Origin: Azorinus chamasolen
Taxonomy: Eukaryota > Mollusca > Bivalvia > Cardiida > Solecurtidae
Assembly: GCA_963576725.1 (NCBI GenBank)
Contig: OY755236.1
Location: 63,152,636 to 63,216,635, forward strand
DNA length: 64,000 bases
Direction: 5' to 3'
A program made the position numbers and the translations under genes. Shown here in pieces: positions 43,976 through 53,454 of this stretch. Every line of letters starts with the position of its first letter. Position 1 is the stretch's first letter. The notes below the pieces were generated by a model. The model was given only the letters and a program-made list of their open reading frames with translations. It made no database searches and was not told the DNA's origin.

Positions 43976-44119
43976 CATATGCCTGTGTCTCCATCTTGTC
44001 CTAAAGAGGACATTTTAGTTGCAATGTAAGCATCTGTAAGATATTTGATTAAAAGTGGATGTCTCTGTTTGCAACGTGTTCTGAAATGCCAAAACATTAC
44101 ATAAATCACTTGTTTATAT

Positions 44120-44445
44120 GCTGAAAGGGAGAATGTCACAAGAAACCGATCAAATAAACGCCGAGGAAGACACAACTTTGACGTGCTCTGGTATTATTTG
44201 CCGACATTTTAGTATTTATTCGCGTTATGTTTTATGTTTTAGTTATGTAACAGTTCAAAACAGGCCTATAAAATGTTGGCGACCAACAAAAATATTTAAG
44301 TACATGTATCTACCAAAACGGTTTATTTTGTATCACAGGGGCATGTTTCGATATAAGTTCCAGTTGACAATCTTCATTAGAATAATTGAACATAACACTT
44401 TATTGAAAATATGATTTTAGTGTACGAACTGTCACTTTGGCCTTG
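44120..44445. repeat. Dispersed repeat R1, copy 2
   Basis: GATCAAATAAACGCCGAGG, TTTGTATCACAGGGGC and GAACTGTCACTTTGGCC match the copy at 16190-16500. Confidence 0.6.
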
Positions 44446-44857
44446 TACTCAATAAATACGCCATTTAATGCTTTTGCATTCGAATGCACCCAGATAAGAC
44501 AACTTATAGAATACTATAGATCTGATTTTACAGTTTCTGCAATAGCCAAAAGTTCCTTTGTTCTTGTCCCGTCTTTGAAATGTACATGTACAGTAGTTAC
44601 ATTATGTCATCATTTCTTACAACAGGGAAATGGATAAGCGCCTCCGAGCATAACCTATCACCTGGTACAGACGTATTTTGACACTTTTGCAAACAGATCA
44701 GACGACTCTGTATAGGAGTTGTCTGATCTTTGTCTGTTCTGTTTCCTATGGCCAATACTTTGTATTTTTATTCGCAGTTACACACATTCAACTGATAAAT
44801 TATCATTTATTTATTATCATGGTGTCATATTGTCCTTCATGTATATTCATCAGGTAT
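44438..44857. mobile_element. Two diverged P1 copies
   Basis: The first (44438-44636) has lost its palindrome. The second (44650-44857) has CAGACGACTCTGTATAGGAG and its decayed inverse. Confidence 0.55.
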
Positions 44858-45060
44858 AGTATAACCTCTCTTAACCGGAATTCTACTAGATAAGAATTTA
44901 GATACTTTTAGGCAGGTGGCTGCTTAATGCAGGGTGAAAGTCATGCAGAAAGCTCCTCTATGAGCTTTCTGCATGACTTTCACCCTGCATTAAGCTGCCA
45001 CCTGTCTCCAAGAAAAATATTCATACTAAATTTAACGGCCGGTTAAGAGAGGTTTTACTG
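44857..45060. mobile_element. T-b MITE, intact
   Basis: TAGTATAACCTCTCTTAACCGG to CCGGTTAAGAGAGGTTTTACTG. The core is perfect except for the centre, CTCCTCTATGAG. Confidence 0.9.
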
Positions 45061-45134
45061 TATAGGGTCCTGCCCTGCTTCATCCAGTACTAATGTAACG
45101 GTAACCACTTACCCCAATCAAGACTTTATGCGTA

Positions 45135-45338
45135 CAGTAAAACCTCTCTATAACGGCCACTAAATTACATCAAGTATTTTGTGTTACAGGCAGGTGGTTG
45201 CTTAAAGCAAGGTGGAAGTAAAACAGAACGCTCCTATAGGAGCGTTCTGTTTTACTTTCACCTTGCTTTAAGCAACCACCTGCCCTAAATACCAACTAAT
45301 TAAGACAATTTGGTGACCGTTATAGAGAGGTTTAACTG
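45135..45338. mobile_element. T-a MITE, intact
   Basis: Both ends are complete with TA flanks. The centre is CTCCTATAGGAG at 45231-45242. Confidence 0.92.
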
Positions 45339-45340
45339 TA

Positions 45341-45490
45341 TTAGTTATAGGACTTTTACAATAACATATGAACACGTAGATGTTAGCCTTGGTAGACACT
45401 GGAGATCCAGATCCATTATTCCATAAGCAAACATAATAAAATATGATCAGACAATTCCTACAGTCAGGGTCTGCGTCTCTGTTCAGTAAA
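45341..45490. mobile_element. P1 MITE remnant
   Basis: AATAACATATGAACACG, TTATTCCATAAGCAAAC and TCAGACAATTCCTACAG. Confidence 0.5.
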
Positions 45491-45545
45491 CGGCGAAGAG
45501 AATCAACGAAATAATGCAACGTGGATGCCGACGTTGCAGATCCCA

Positions 45546-45694
45546 TTATTTCGAAGGGTTTCACAAGTTTGCATATCTCATTATTTTGCAGGGTTTTCAC
45601 AACTTTGCATATCTCTTTATTTGCAAGGTGTTCACAAGTTTGCACATTATTTTGAAGGGTTTTCACTGGGCTGCATTATCTCATTATTTTGCAG
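45546..45694. repeat. Minisatellite copied from the exon 7 splice junction
   Basis: Four 31-36 bp units of the form TTATTTTGCAGGGTTTTCAC plus AACTTTGCATATCTC end in the true acceptor TTATTTTGCAG followed by exon bases GGCTTTCACAATTTTGG. A spare acceptor at 45590-45591 would shift the frame. Confidence 0.8.
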
Positions 45695-45832
45695 GGCTTT
45701 CACAATTTTGGCGAGGCGTTCTTGTACTGCGTACGGACGAGACAGGCGGCTGGAGAAATGTTTGGACCCGTCAGACAAAGGCTGGCCAACTTGAGCACAG
45801 AGCTCTTGCAGCAGGATCTGGCCAGTGTAGAG
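45695..45832 (+). CDS. Exon 7: helical linker between ankyrin blocks
   Basis: The acceptor is CATTATTTTGCAG and the donor GTACGA at 45833. It is 138 bp and encodes residues 203-248 in phase 0. It begins GFHNFGEAFLYC and continues AAGEMFGPVRQRLANLSTE to LLQQDLASVE, a charged, Leu/Gln-rich helix with no ankyrin motif. It runs smoothly into TCRDDLRQFLAAV of exon 8, and both junctions keep phase 0, which is the main support. It is GC-richer than its surroundings. It could still be a chance frame, because no homologue is checked. Confidence 0.72.
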
Positions 45833-45891
45833 GTACGACGCATATGCGCATGCCTGTCCTGATGCTCGGCATTTCACTTTGATTTACACTA

Positions 45892-46095
45892 CAGTAAAAC
45901 CTCGCTAATGCGACCACTTAAAAGAGGTATAATTATGGGTGCTAGATGCAGGTGATTGCTTAATGCAGGACAAAAGTAATGCAGAAAGCTCCTATGGGAG
46001 CTTTCTGCATTACTTTTGTCCTGCATTAAGCAACCACCTGCTTATAAAGACACCCATGTTTATTCATTAAGTGGTCGCATTAGAGGGGTTCCACT
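45892..46095. mobile_element. T-d MITE
   Basis: CAGTAAAACCTCGCTAATGCG to CGCATTAGAGGGGTTCCACTA. The core is perfect, with CTCCTATGGGAG. Confidence 0.9.
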
Positions 46096-46228
46096 ATTTT
46101 CAAATGTGGGTCATAGACTCGCTCAGTATCAGCGTTCAGAGAGCTAACCAATGTGATATCTGAAAGTATCGAATATCTTTACAGTTTGTATCCCTATAAC
46201 TAACGTTTTATCTTATGAATATTCATAT

Positions 46229-46693
46229 AACCCTTAACTCCTTAAATATTTATAAAAGAAATGATAACATCATGAATATTAATCAAATCATTTTTTAAAT
46301 GGCATATTAACACATGCAAATTTTACCAAAGCTGAAACTTGAGAATCAGATCTATATTATTTCAAAAGCAAACAAAGCAGACCCTGATCAGACAGATTCT
46401 ACAGAAGCCGCCTGGTATATGTCTACTATGTTTGCAAAGGTGTAGAAAGGCGTATTTTTATAAATAAATGGATAAGAAATAATGACATCATGGATAGTCA
46501 ATAGTTGGCCATTTGTAAGGGCGTATTAACACAGGCGTTGTTTTTCAAAGGCAGAAACTAGAATCGGACTTGTATGATTGCAACAGCAATCAGTGCAGAC
46601 CCTGATCAGACAGCTCCTATATTGGCCGTCTGATCTGGGTCTACTTTTTTGCACAGGCGTTAAAGGGCGTCTCTACCTACTGATTTCAGTTAA
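46229..46693. mobile_element. Two P1 copies in tandem
   Basis: 46229-46470 has TAACCCTTAACTCC and GACAGATTCTACAGAAGCC. 46471-46693 begins at AAGAAATAATGACATCATGG and has GACAGCTCCTATATTGGCCGTC. Confidence 0.65.
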
Positions 46694-46814
46694 CCTGATC
46701 GAAATGAACACACTATGCTGGGCCCTAATGTTTGTTTCAGCACTTAGTAACTTCCATCTCTAAACATTTTTGTCCGCTACAATTCCCAAAGTACATTTCT
46801 TCTATTTCTTTTCA

Positions 46815-46965
46815 AAAGATTGTGTTTGTCAAACAGTTGCAATCCTGACAAGACACAGAGTAACACGGCGTCTTATTTAGATTCAAACTTGCTTTAAGCA
46901 GTCACATGCCTTTAACACAAAATACTTGATGATATTTAGTGGCCGTTATAGAGAGGCTTTACTGT
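46815..46965. mobile_element. P2 fragment fused to right half of T-a
   Basis: P2 (CAAACAGTTGCAATCCTGAC...CGGCGTCTTATTTAGATTC) passes at about 46888 into the T-a right arm (GCTTTAAGCAGTCACATGCC) and ends GAGAGGCTTTACTGTA. Confidence 0.65.
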
Positions 46966-46980
46966 ACAACAACGACAGAG

Positions 46981-47236
46981 TTAACCCGATCCTTGTTCTA
47001 TATTTATTCCAAATTTAGTACCTACTGAATATTCATGGACAGAATAGTTATAATGAATATGGAATGTTATGAATATATGAATAGTGTACCTATATTAGAA
47101 ACTAAAGAAACAGATTTATCAAATACCATTAGCAAACGGAGCAGACCCTGATCAGACGGTTCCTAGGAGTCGTCTAATTTTGGTATACTCTGTTTGTAGA
47201 TGCGTGAAAAGGCGTTTATATGAAGAAAGGCGTTAA
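46981..47236. mobile_element. P1 MITE, full length
   Basis: TTAACCCGATCCTTGTTCTA to GAAGAAAGGCGTTAA. The centre is shortened to GGTTCCTAGGAGTC. Confidence 0.8.
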
Positions 47237-47580
47237 GGCATTGATTGGCGTTAAATAGAGAATTTCTAATAAGATTCCACTTCGGTATTGTAATGACTGA
47301 TCTGTGTCTGCACTATTTTCATATCGAATAAGCCCCTCCCCTTTCCTAATCAATTTGCTCAGACAAAAACGCACACGTTCAGTGTTGACAATTAATGGTT
47401 CATTAAAGTCTGAATGACGTCATGAAATAATAAACAAAATAACAAACATTAAAATTAAACTGGTTTTCTCATCAATCACTTGCTAATCATATGCAATAAA
47501 TCATTTGGAGTCTATGTTGTTAATTTACTGCAACAAAATTCTTTATAGAAATACGCCTAAAATATCTATTTTACCGAATA
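47237..47580. other. Intron stretch, nothing recognised
   Basis: One exact TGACGTCA at about 47415. No exon or repeat is seen. Confidence 0.4.
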
Positions 47581-47783
47581 CAGTAAACTCTCTCTAAAGC
47601 GGAAGTCTATAGTATAGAATAATTTAGAGACTTTAAGGCAGATGGCAGCTTAATGCAGGGTGAAAATCATGCAGAAAACTCCTAGAGCTTTCTGCATCAT
47701 TTTCATCCTGCATGAAGCTCCCACCTGTCTCCAATACCGATATTTTTACTAAACTGAACGTCCGGTTTAGAGAAGTTTTACTG
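47581..47783. mobile_element. T-b MITE
   Basis: CAGTAAACTCTCTCTAAAGCGG to CCGGTTTAGAGAAGTTTTACTG. The centre is shortened to ACTCCTAGAGC. Confidence 0.85.
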
Positions 47784-47850
47784 TACTCGGTTTTGCAAAG
47801 GCGTCACAAGGTGTCTGTATCGGGTGATGGGTTAATGCAGGGAACATATA

Positions 47851-48054
47851 CAGTAAAACCTCTCTATAACGACCGCTAAATTACATCACGTATTTTGTAT
47901 TAAAGACAGGTGGCTGCTTAAAGCAAGGTGAAAGTAAAAAAGAACGCTCCTATAGGAGCGTTCTGTTTTACTTTCACCTTGCTTTAAGTAGCCACCTGCC
48001 CTAAATACCAACTAATTAACATAATTTAGTGGCCGTTATAGAGAGGTTGTACTG
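47851..48054. mobile_element. T-a MITE, intact
   Basis: Both ends are complete. The centre is CTCCTATAGGAG at 47947-47958, and the left arm has one A for C change. Confidence 0.92.
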
Positions 48055-48269
48055 TATTTTTTTTGTCTTGCATTCAGCTATACTAGCAGTCCTAAACGCC
48101 CAGAACGAGATTTACTTTATTTCGTTTGTATCTGGGCTTTACATCGCTTTAATAGTACTTCATTCAGATTGCGACGTCCAACTGATTACAGGTTGGGGAA
48201 GACCAAGATGTTCTTCTGTGCACGAAACAAATTGATTGCGTTGTTTCGTGGTTAGAAGAACACGCGAGT

Positions 48270-48745
48270 AGAACCACCGACCTACCACCAGCCAGTTGAA
48301 AGCCTTCCTCACATGGAAAAATCCAAACACCCAGACCAGAACCACCGACCTACCACCAGCCAGTTGAAAGCCTTCCTCACATGGAAAAATCCAAACACCC
48401 AGACCAGAACCACCGACCTACCACCAGCCAGTTGAAAACCTTCCTCACATGGAAAAATCCAAACACCCAGACCAGAACCACCGACCTACCACCAGCCAGT
48501 TGAAAACCTTCCTCACATGGAAAAATCCAAACACCCAGACCAGAACCACCGACCTACCACCAGCCAGTTGAAAACCTTCCTCACATGGAAAAATCCAAAC
48601 ACCCAGACCAGAACCACCGACCTACCACCGGCCAGTTGAAAGCCTTCCTCACATGGAAAAATCCAAACACCCAGACCAGAACCACCGACCTACCACCAGC
48701 CAGTTGAAAACCTTCCTCACATGGAAAAATCAAAACACCCAGACC
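48270..48745. repeat. 68-bp tandem repeat, 7 copies
   Basis: The unit is AGAACCACCGACCTACCACC plus AGCCAGTTGAAAGCCTTCCT plus the remainder to CACCCAGACC. Copies are over 95% identical by eye. Confidence 0.95.
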
Positions 48746-48766
48746 GGGATTCGAACCACAGCAGTC

Positions 48767-48981
48767 ACGGACTGAGTGTTTGTCAGTCGAATACGATAAG
48801 CACTCGGTTACGGACTGAGTGTTCGTCAGTCGAATACGATAAGCACTCGGTTACGGACTGAGTATTTGTCAGTCGAATACGATAACCACTCGGTCACGGA
48901 CTGAGTGTTTGTCAGTCGAAAACGATAAACACTCGATTACGGACTGAGTGTTTGTCAGTCGAATACGATAACCACTCGGTT
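48767..48981. repeat. 43-bp tandem repeat, 5 copies
   Basis: The unit is ACGGACTGAGTGTTTGTCAG plus TCGAATACGATAAGCACTCG plus GTT. It corresponds to the 5' half of a tRNA-like sequence on the minus strand. Confidence 0.95.
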
Positions 48982-49016
48982 ACGGAGACGACCCCTGACT
49001 TATGTCAAACGTCCCG

Positions 49017-49230
49017 TAACCCTTTCCATCATACAAACGCATTTTCCCGCATTTGCAAACAGATCAGGGGCTTCTCTGTAAACTTGCTAATGGGATTAGA
49101 TAGATCTGTTTCTTTACTTTTTAAACTGGCTACAATGTTCCACCTTCCATATTTCATTATAATTATCCTGACCATGAATATTCAGTAGTTATTGAAATTA
49201 GGTATAAACATAGAACAGGGAAGGTTTGAA
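49017..49230. mobile_element. P1 MITE, TGGCTACAATG subtype
   Basis: GTAACCCTTTCCATCATACAA to ACAGGGAAGGTTTGA. The arms are mostly deleted (GATCAGGGGCTTC). Confidence 0.75.
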
Positions 49231-49361
49231 GTAGGACAGCCATTACTGCAATGACCAAGAATGAATGACGTATATATCTTCTTTTTTGTAAATGACTTCC
49301 GAGGTAACATTTAATCATAACGCCCTATATATCTAGTAATATTAGTATTATTGTTTTGCAG

Positions 49362-49469
49362 ACCTGCAGGGACGATCTCAGGCAGTTTCTTGCAGCGGTG
49401 AAGGAAGGAAACAAAGAGAAGTGTGCAGATATGCTGTCACATGACAAGTTCATCTCACTCACAACACAG
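49362..49469 (+). CDS. Exon 8: ankyrin repeat 6 (second N-cap)
   Basis: The acceptor is TATTGTTTTGCAG and the donor GTTGGT at 49470. It is 108 bp and encodes residues 249-284. DDLRQFLAAVKEGNKEKCADML repeats the pattern of exon 2 (L-x-x-A-x-x-G-x), that is, a capping repeat that opens the second ankyrin block. DKFISLTTQ is the link to the next repeat. The donor lies inside a GGTT tetranucleotide tract that continues to about 49522, so changes in tract length would touch the splice site. The open frame runs past the donor but becomes low complexity. Confidence 0.9.
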
Positions 49470-49522
49470 GTTGGTTGGTTGGATGATGTTGGATGTTTGA
49501 TTAATTGGTTGGTTGGTTGGAG
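49469..49522. repeat. GGTT-rich simple repeat at the exon 8 donor
   Basis: GGTTGGTTGGTTGG at the donor, and a second GGTTGGTTGGTTGG 37 bp further on. Confidence 0.8.
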
Positions 49523-49594
49523 CTTAGCGTTAGTGTTATTTTGCCGGTTATGGCTAATGAACACCAGGAAAAGAGGTAAAGACAGTAAAAACCT

Positions 49595-49761
49595 GGGTCC
49601 ATGCTTATAAAACTTTTAGTTGAGTCTGAGAACGTTCTCAAGCATTTGATTGGTCAGATTTGAGCCTTTGACTAATAAAAAGCTTGAGAACTCAAATCTG
49701 ACCAATCAAATGCTTGAGAACGAAACTCAGACTCAACTAAAAGCTTTATAAGCATGGACCC
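49595..49761. mobile_element. FB1 fold-back element, best copy
   Basis: GGGTCCATGCTTATAAAAC is inverted at GCTTTATAAGCATGGACCC. The arms include TTGAGTCTGAGAACG and GATTGGTCAGATTTGAG, with one segment repeated in the right arm. Confidence 0.85.
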
Positions 49762-50590
49762 TGGACCCACATCCACGAAACTCTTAGGAATATGTTAACC
49801 GTAGGACAACTTAAGAAAAAGTTGTCTGTCTAAATTCCTTGGAAAACTATTGAGTAAAATGTTCATTTATTTGCTCCTAGAATGCTGAGTTTAATAATAC
49901 ATATTTAATATATAGTGGATCTTACATTCGTGTTCATTAAATTGTTTTCATAAAACTCGTTTGCTATAATGAATATTACACTCGTTGTAAGCTTGTTTTT
50001 TATCACATAACCCTTAAAAAGTGCAATAGAGAGTGAAAAAGACTATGTCTGACGGCTGTTTCGGCCACCGTTTACAGCGTAGTACAATCGAATTCCAACT
50101 GCTAATTTGCATAAAAATGCACTATTGCATTTTCGCGATTCACGTCACTGTTTTGGCACTTCCGCGCGGCAGATTATGTGATAAGCTATATTTCTCAAGA
50201 ATAGTTTTACTTGTTTTTATTTTATGAGGTTAAGGGATATTCAAGACACTAAGGACTTTTTTGCATCGAGGATTGTGTTGTAGGGAAAGAATCGTAACAA
50301 ATGTTGGAGGACCGTATGGCTTTGTAGCACATGTCCTTTTACATTAATGAAATGTGTTGAAGGGGAAGAAGGGCCTATTCATGGAGTAAAATGTTAATAA
50401 CAAGCTGATTTCAGAAATGAAGCTTCATCAGCTAGGCATGTAGGGATACAAAATGCGTTACTGTAAAATTGCGCTTATCATCGATTTGTTTAGATAGACC
50501 AACTTATTTTGGAACAAAACATGACCTACTCTAATGTAAATAAAACGAAGCGACTACGGTGCTTCTTTATTTTTAAATGACTTAGCAAGC
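49762..50590. other. Intron stretch, little recognised
   Basis: CATGGAGTAAAATGTTAA at 50380 looks like a solitary P1 right end. Otherwise I see nothing. Confidence 0.4.
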
Positions 50591-50607
50591 CGCAACTCTT
50601 CAGCATA

Positions 50608-50690
50608 GTTGCCTTGGTGCAATGGATATGTATCTGGGATTGCAAGCGGCAGGTCTCGAGTTCGATTCTGACCAGAGGCCATTTCTTTTT
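50608..50690 (+). repeat. tRNA-Arg-like pseudogene or SINE head
   Basis: It has the A-box TGGTGCAATGGATA and the B-box GAGTTCGATTCTG at tRNA spacing, and an acceptor stem GTTGCCT/AGGCCAT with one mismatch. An extra TCG in the T-arm breaks its stem, so it is not a working tRNA gene. Confidence 0.65.
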
Positions 50691-50811
50691 ATTAAAATAT
50701 TGTCCATACAATGTGTGCCGGTATAAAATGTGAAAAAGATAATAAAAATTAAAAAAGTGAGTACAAGTAGCAAACCAGTTTTTTTAAAAAAAGAAAAAGA
50801 AACTATGCATA

Positions 50812-50882
50812 GCTTGGGATTCGAACGCATCCATATCCATACATATCCATTAGACCAAAGCCCAGTACATTGATATGTGGCG
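50812..50882 (-). repeat. Second tRNA-like sequence, facing the first
   Basis: On the minus strand, TTTGGTCTAATGGATATG (A-box) and GCGTTCGAATCCCAAGC (B-box) are closer than in a tRNA because the anticodon arm is missing. Confidence 0.6.
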
Positions 50883-50913
50883 ACTTGCTAAATTATATTG
50901 CCTGGCCACAGTG

Positions 50914-51067
50914 GCAAAGGCAGGTGGTAGCTTAATGCAGGATGAAAGTTATGCAGAAAGCTCCGATAGAAGCTTTGTGAATAACTTTCGTCCTGCATTG
51001 AGCAACCACCTGCTTATGAAGACAGTCATGTTTGTTCATTAGGTGATCGCATTAGAGAGTTTTACTG
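50914..51067. mobile_element. T-d MITE, left end truncated, next to exon 9
   Basis: It starts inside the element at AAAGGCAGGTGGTAGC. The right end GATCGCATTAGAGAGTTTTACTG is 25 bp before the exon 9 acceptor AG. Confidence 0.8.
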
Positions 51068-51092
51068 TTGATGATTTTCCTGTATACTTCAG

Positions 51093-51191
51093 TCAAACAT
51101 ATCAGGTCTACACTGTGCCTGCCTTCATGGCCATGCAAACGTGGTAACCAAACTCATAGAGAGAGGCCTCAAAGTCAATCTGCAATCACAG
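51093..51191 (+). CDS. Exon 9: ankyrin repeat 7
   Basis: The acceptor is CTGTATACTTCAG and the donor GTATGA at 51192. It encodes 33 residues (285-317) in phase 0. SNISGLHCACLHGHANVVTK has the L-H-x-A-C-x-x-G-H pattern and N-V-V second helix. LIERGLKVNLQSQ ends in the usual G-x-x-V-N turn. The space between the T-d element end and the acceptor is too short to hold both branch site and pyrimidine tract with any margin. Confidence 0.94.
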
Positions 51192-51319
51192 GTATGAGAC
51201 AATATTTAGCCATTATCGGACATGTAAGATACAGTGAACCCGAGAGTTATAATGTAGCGTTCAGATTAAAACAACGACGTCTACATTCACCCCCTTAAAT
51301 ACGGGAAACAAGATGATTG

Positions 51320-51495
51320 TTACTTGGAAACAGTGTAGATCCAGATTAGATTGCTTCTAGAGAAGACCTCTCATCAGGATCTGCACTGTTGGTCATTCAA
51401 ATAATCTATCAAGTTTAATACCCTCAAACTGAATGGACTCTATTATTCAACAGTGATGGGCCCCTCCACTTCGAATATTGATTAATTCAGTTTGA
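51320..51495. mobile_element. P5 element, copy 2
   Basis: AACAGTGTAGATCCAGATTAG, CTCATCAGGATCTGCACTG and AACAGTGATGGGCCCCTCC. Confidence 0.65.
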
Positions 51496-51531
51496 GTCTG
51501 ATTTCACCTTGAGTTAAAGTACATTAGAACC

Positions 51532-51725
51532 TCTCTAAACTGGAATTTTATTAAGTAACAATTTAGATCTTTTTAAGCAGGTGGCTATTTAATACAGGGT
51601 CGATTTCATGCAGAAAGTTCCTTTTTGGGAGCTTTCTGCATGACTTTCTTCCTGAAATAAGCTGCCACCTGTCTAAAAGACCTGTTGATACAAGTTTTAA
51701 CGTCCGGTTAAGAGGAGTTTTACTA
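51532..51725. mobile_element. T-b MITE
   Basis: CATTAGAACCTCTCTAAACTGG to CCGGTTAAGAGGAGTTTTACTA. It supplied the right ends seen in the array that follows. Confidence 0.85.
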
Positions 51726-51737
51726 CATATAATGTAT

Positions 51738-52556
51738 ATAGTAAAGCCTCTCTATAACGGCCACTAAATTATTTTTATTAGTTGGTATTTAGGGCAGGTG
51801 GATGCTTAAATCAATGTGAAAGTAAAACAGAACGCTCCTAACGGAGCGTTCTATTTTACTTTCACCTTGCTTTAAGCAGCCACCTGCCTTTAATACAAGT
51901 TTTAACGTCCGGTTAAGAGGAGTTTTACTGCATATAATGTATATAGTAAAGCCCCTCTATAACGGCCACTAAATTATTTTATTAGTTGGTATTTAGGGCA
52001 GGTGGATGCTTAAATCAAGGTGAAAGTAAGACAGAACGCTCCTAACGGAGTGTTCTATTTTACTTTCACCTTGCTTTAAGCAGCCACCTGCCTTTAATAC
52101 AAGTTTTAACGTCCGGTTAAGAGGAGTTTTACTGCATATAATGTATATAGTAAAGCCTCTCTATAACGGCCACTAAATTATCTTTATTAGTTGGTATTTA
52201 GGGCAGGTGGCTGCTTAAATCAAGGTGAAAGTAAAACAGAACGCTCCTATAGGAGCGTTCTATTTTACTTTCACCTTGCTTTAAGCAGCCACCTGCCTTT
52301 AATACAAGTTTTAACGTCCGGTTAAGAGGAGTTTTACTGCATATAATGTATATAGTAAAGCCTCTCTATAACGGCCACTAAATTATTTTTATTAGTTGGT
52401 ATTTAGGGCAGGTGGATGCTTAAATCAAGGTGAAAGTAAAACAGAACGCTCCTATAGGAGCGTTCTATTTTACTTTCACCTTGCTTTAAGCAGCCACCTG
52501 CCTTTAACACAAAATACTTGATGTAATTTAGTGGCCGTTATAGAGAGGTTTTACAG
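51738..52556. repeat. Tandem array of four chimeric T-a/T-b MITE units
   Basis: The units start at 51740, 51945, 52149 and 52354 (204-205 bp). Units 1-3 have a T-a left end and core but a T-b right end (AACGTCCGGTTAAGAGGAG). Unit 4 has the normal T-a right end (TATAGAGAGGTTTTACAG). Centres: two CTCCTAACGGAG, then two CTCCTATAGGAG. Confidence 0.93.
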
Positions 52557-52565
52557 TATACCGGA

Positions 52566-52748
52566 ATACAGCAAAACCTCCAAACAGTAATCATTATCAG
52601 TCTTTTAGATAGATGGCAGCTTAATACAGGCTGAAAGTTATAAAGACAGTTCATTTTGAGAGCTTTTCTGCACGACTTTCATCGCGAATTAAGCAATCAC
52701 CTGCCTTAAAAAAATTAAATTATTCTTTACTAAAAGTCGTCTATTGAG
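52566..52748. mobile_element. T-b MITE, decayed
   Basis: CAGCAAAACCTCCAAACAG, then GATGGCAGCTTAATACAGGC and a decayed right arm. Confidence 0.65.
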
Positions 52749-52885
52749 GGGGATAACCACAGTAGCAAAAACGGGATCGAAGCAAACAAGTCAAATCTTA
52801 ATCTAAATCCCGATAATTTCTTTTTTTGCCGTGTTTTGCCGAAGTTTATGCTTAACATGGCTTCGAGATTGCATGCTGCCTTCAG

Positions 52886-53096
52886 TAACCATTTACCTGA
52901 TAAAGATACTTCTCCATGACTTAACAAACAGAGTAGACCCAGATCAAACTTTTCCTGTAGGAACCGTCTGCTCATGGTCTGCTCTGTTTGCTTAACGAAT
53001 TATATAGATTTGATTCTGCAGTTCCTATTAGGGTAAAAACTCTAATAGATATTCACGGTGTCATTATTTCTGGTATCGACGAGATAAATGTTTGAA
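52886..53096. mobile_element. P1 MITE
   Basis: GTAACCATTTACCTGATAAAG to ACGAGATAAATGTTTGAAC. The centre is TTTTCCTGTAGGAACC. Confidence 0.7.
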
Positions 53097-53332
53097 CTTC
53101 ATGCATCTGTTCATTGCAAAGGTCATAGTCTGACCGGTGGACATGGCTCATAAAATCTGTCATGCTTAATCTACTAATTGATTGCCCTTTGGTAACTGAT
53201 TTATAACTACCAGACATATGCTGGTAGTCGCTTGTGGTATTTTTTTATATTTTGATATCATCACCGTCGATAAACTTGTATTATTTATAATGTGTATCAA
53301 ATAAAGATGCAATTTAGATAAGCTACATATGT
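53097..53332. other. Intron stretch; small hairpin only
   Basis: ACTACCAGACATATGCTGGTAGT at 53206-53229 is a short palindrome. Nothing else is seen. Confidence 0.4.
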
Positions 53333-53450
53333 GATACTGCTGTATTACACTTATCCCGCAGATGTGATACTGCTGTATTACACTTATCCTGCTGTATTAC
53401 ACTTATCCTGCTGTATTACACTTATCCTGCTGTATTACACTTATCCCGCT
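53333..53450. repeat. Minisatellite, 21-bp core
   Basis: TGCTGTATTACACTTATCC repeats five times at 53337-53450. The first two copies are spaced by an extra CGCAGATGTGATAC. Confidence 0.85.
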
Positions 53451-53454
53451 ATTT

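Larger units (their letters stand above)
48185..48990 (-). mobile_element. tRNA-derived SINE with two internally amplified segments
   Basis: Reading the minus strand, five 43-bp units (48981-48767) each contain AACCGAGTGGTTATCG, an RNA polymerase III A-box of Ser/Leu tRNA type, then ACTGACAAACACTCAGT. One B-box, GGTTCGAATCCC, follows at 48757-48746. Then come seven 68-bp units (48745-48270) and a tail hairpin (GTTCTTCT...AGAAGAAC). There is one B-box but five A-boxes. Confidence 0.75.

Noticed and set aside
50608..50690. Functional tRNA-Arg gene
   Set aside because: The T-arm stem is broken by extra bases, the acceptor stem has a mismatch and no clear anticodon loop with U33 is present.
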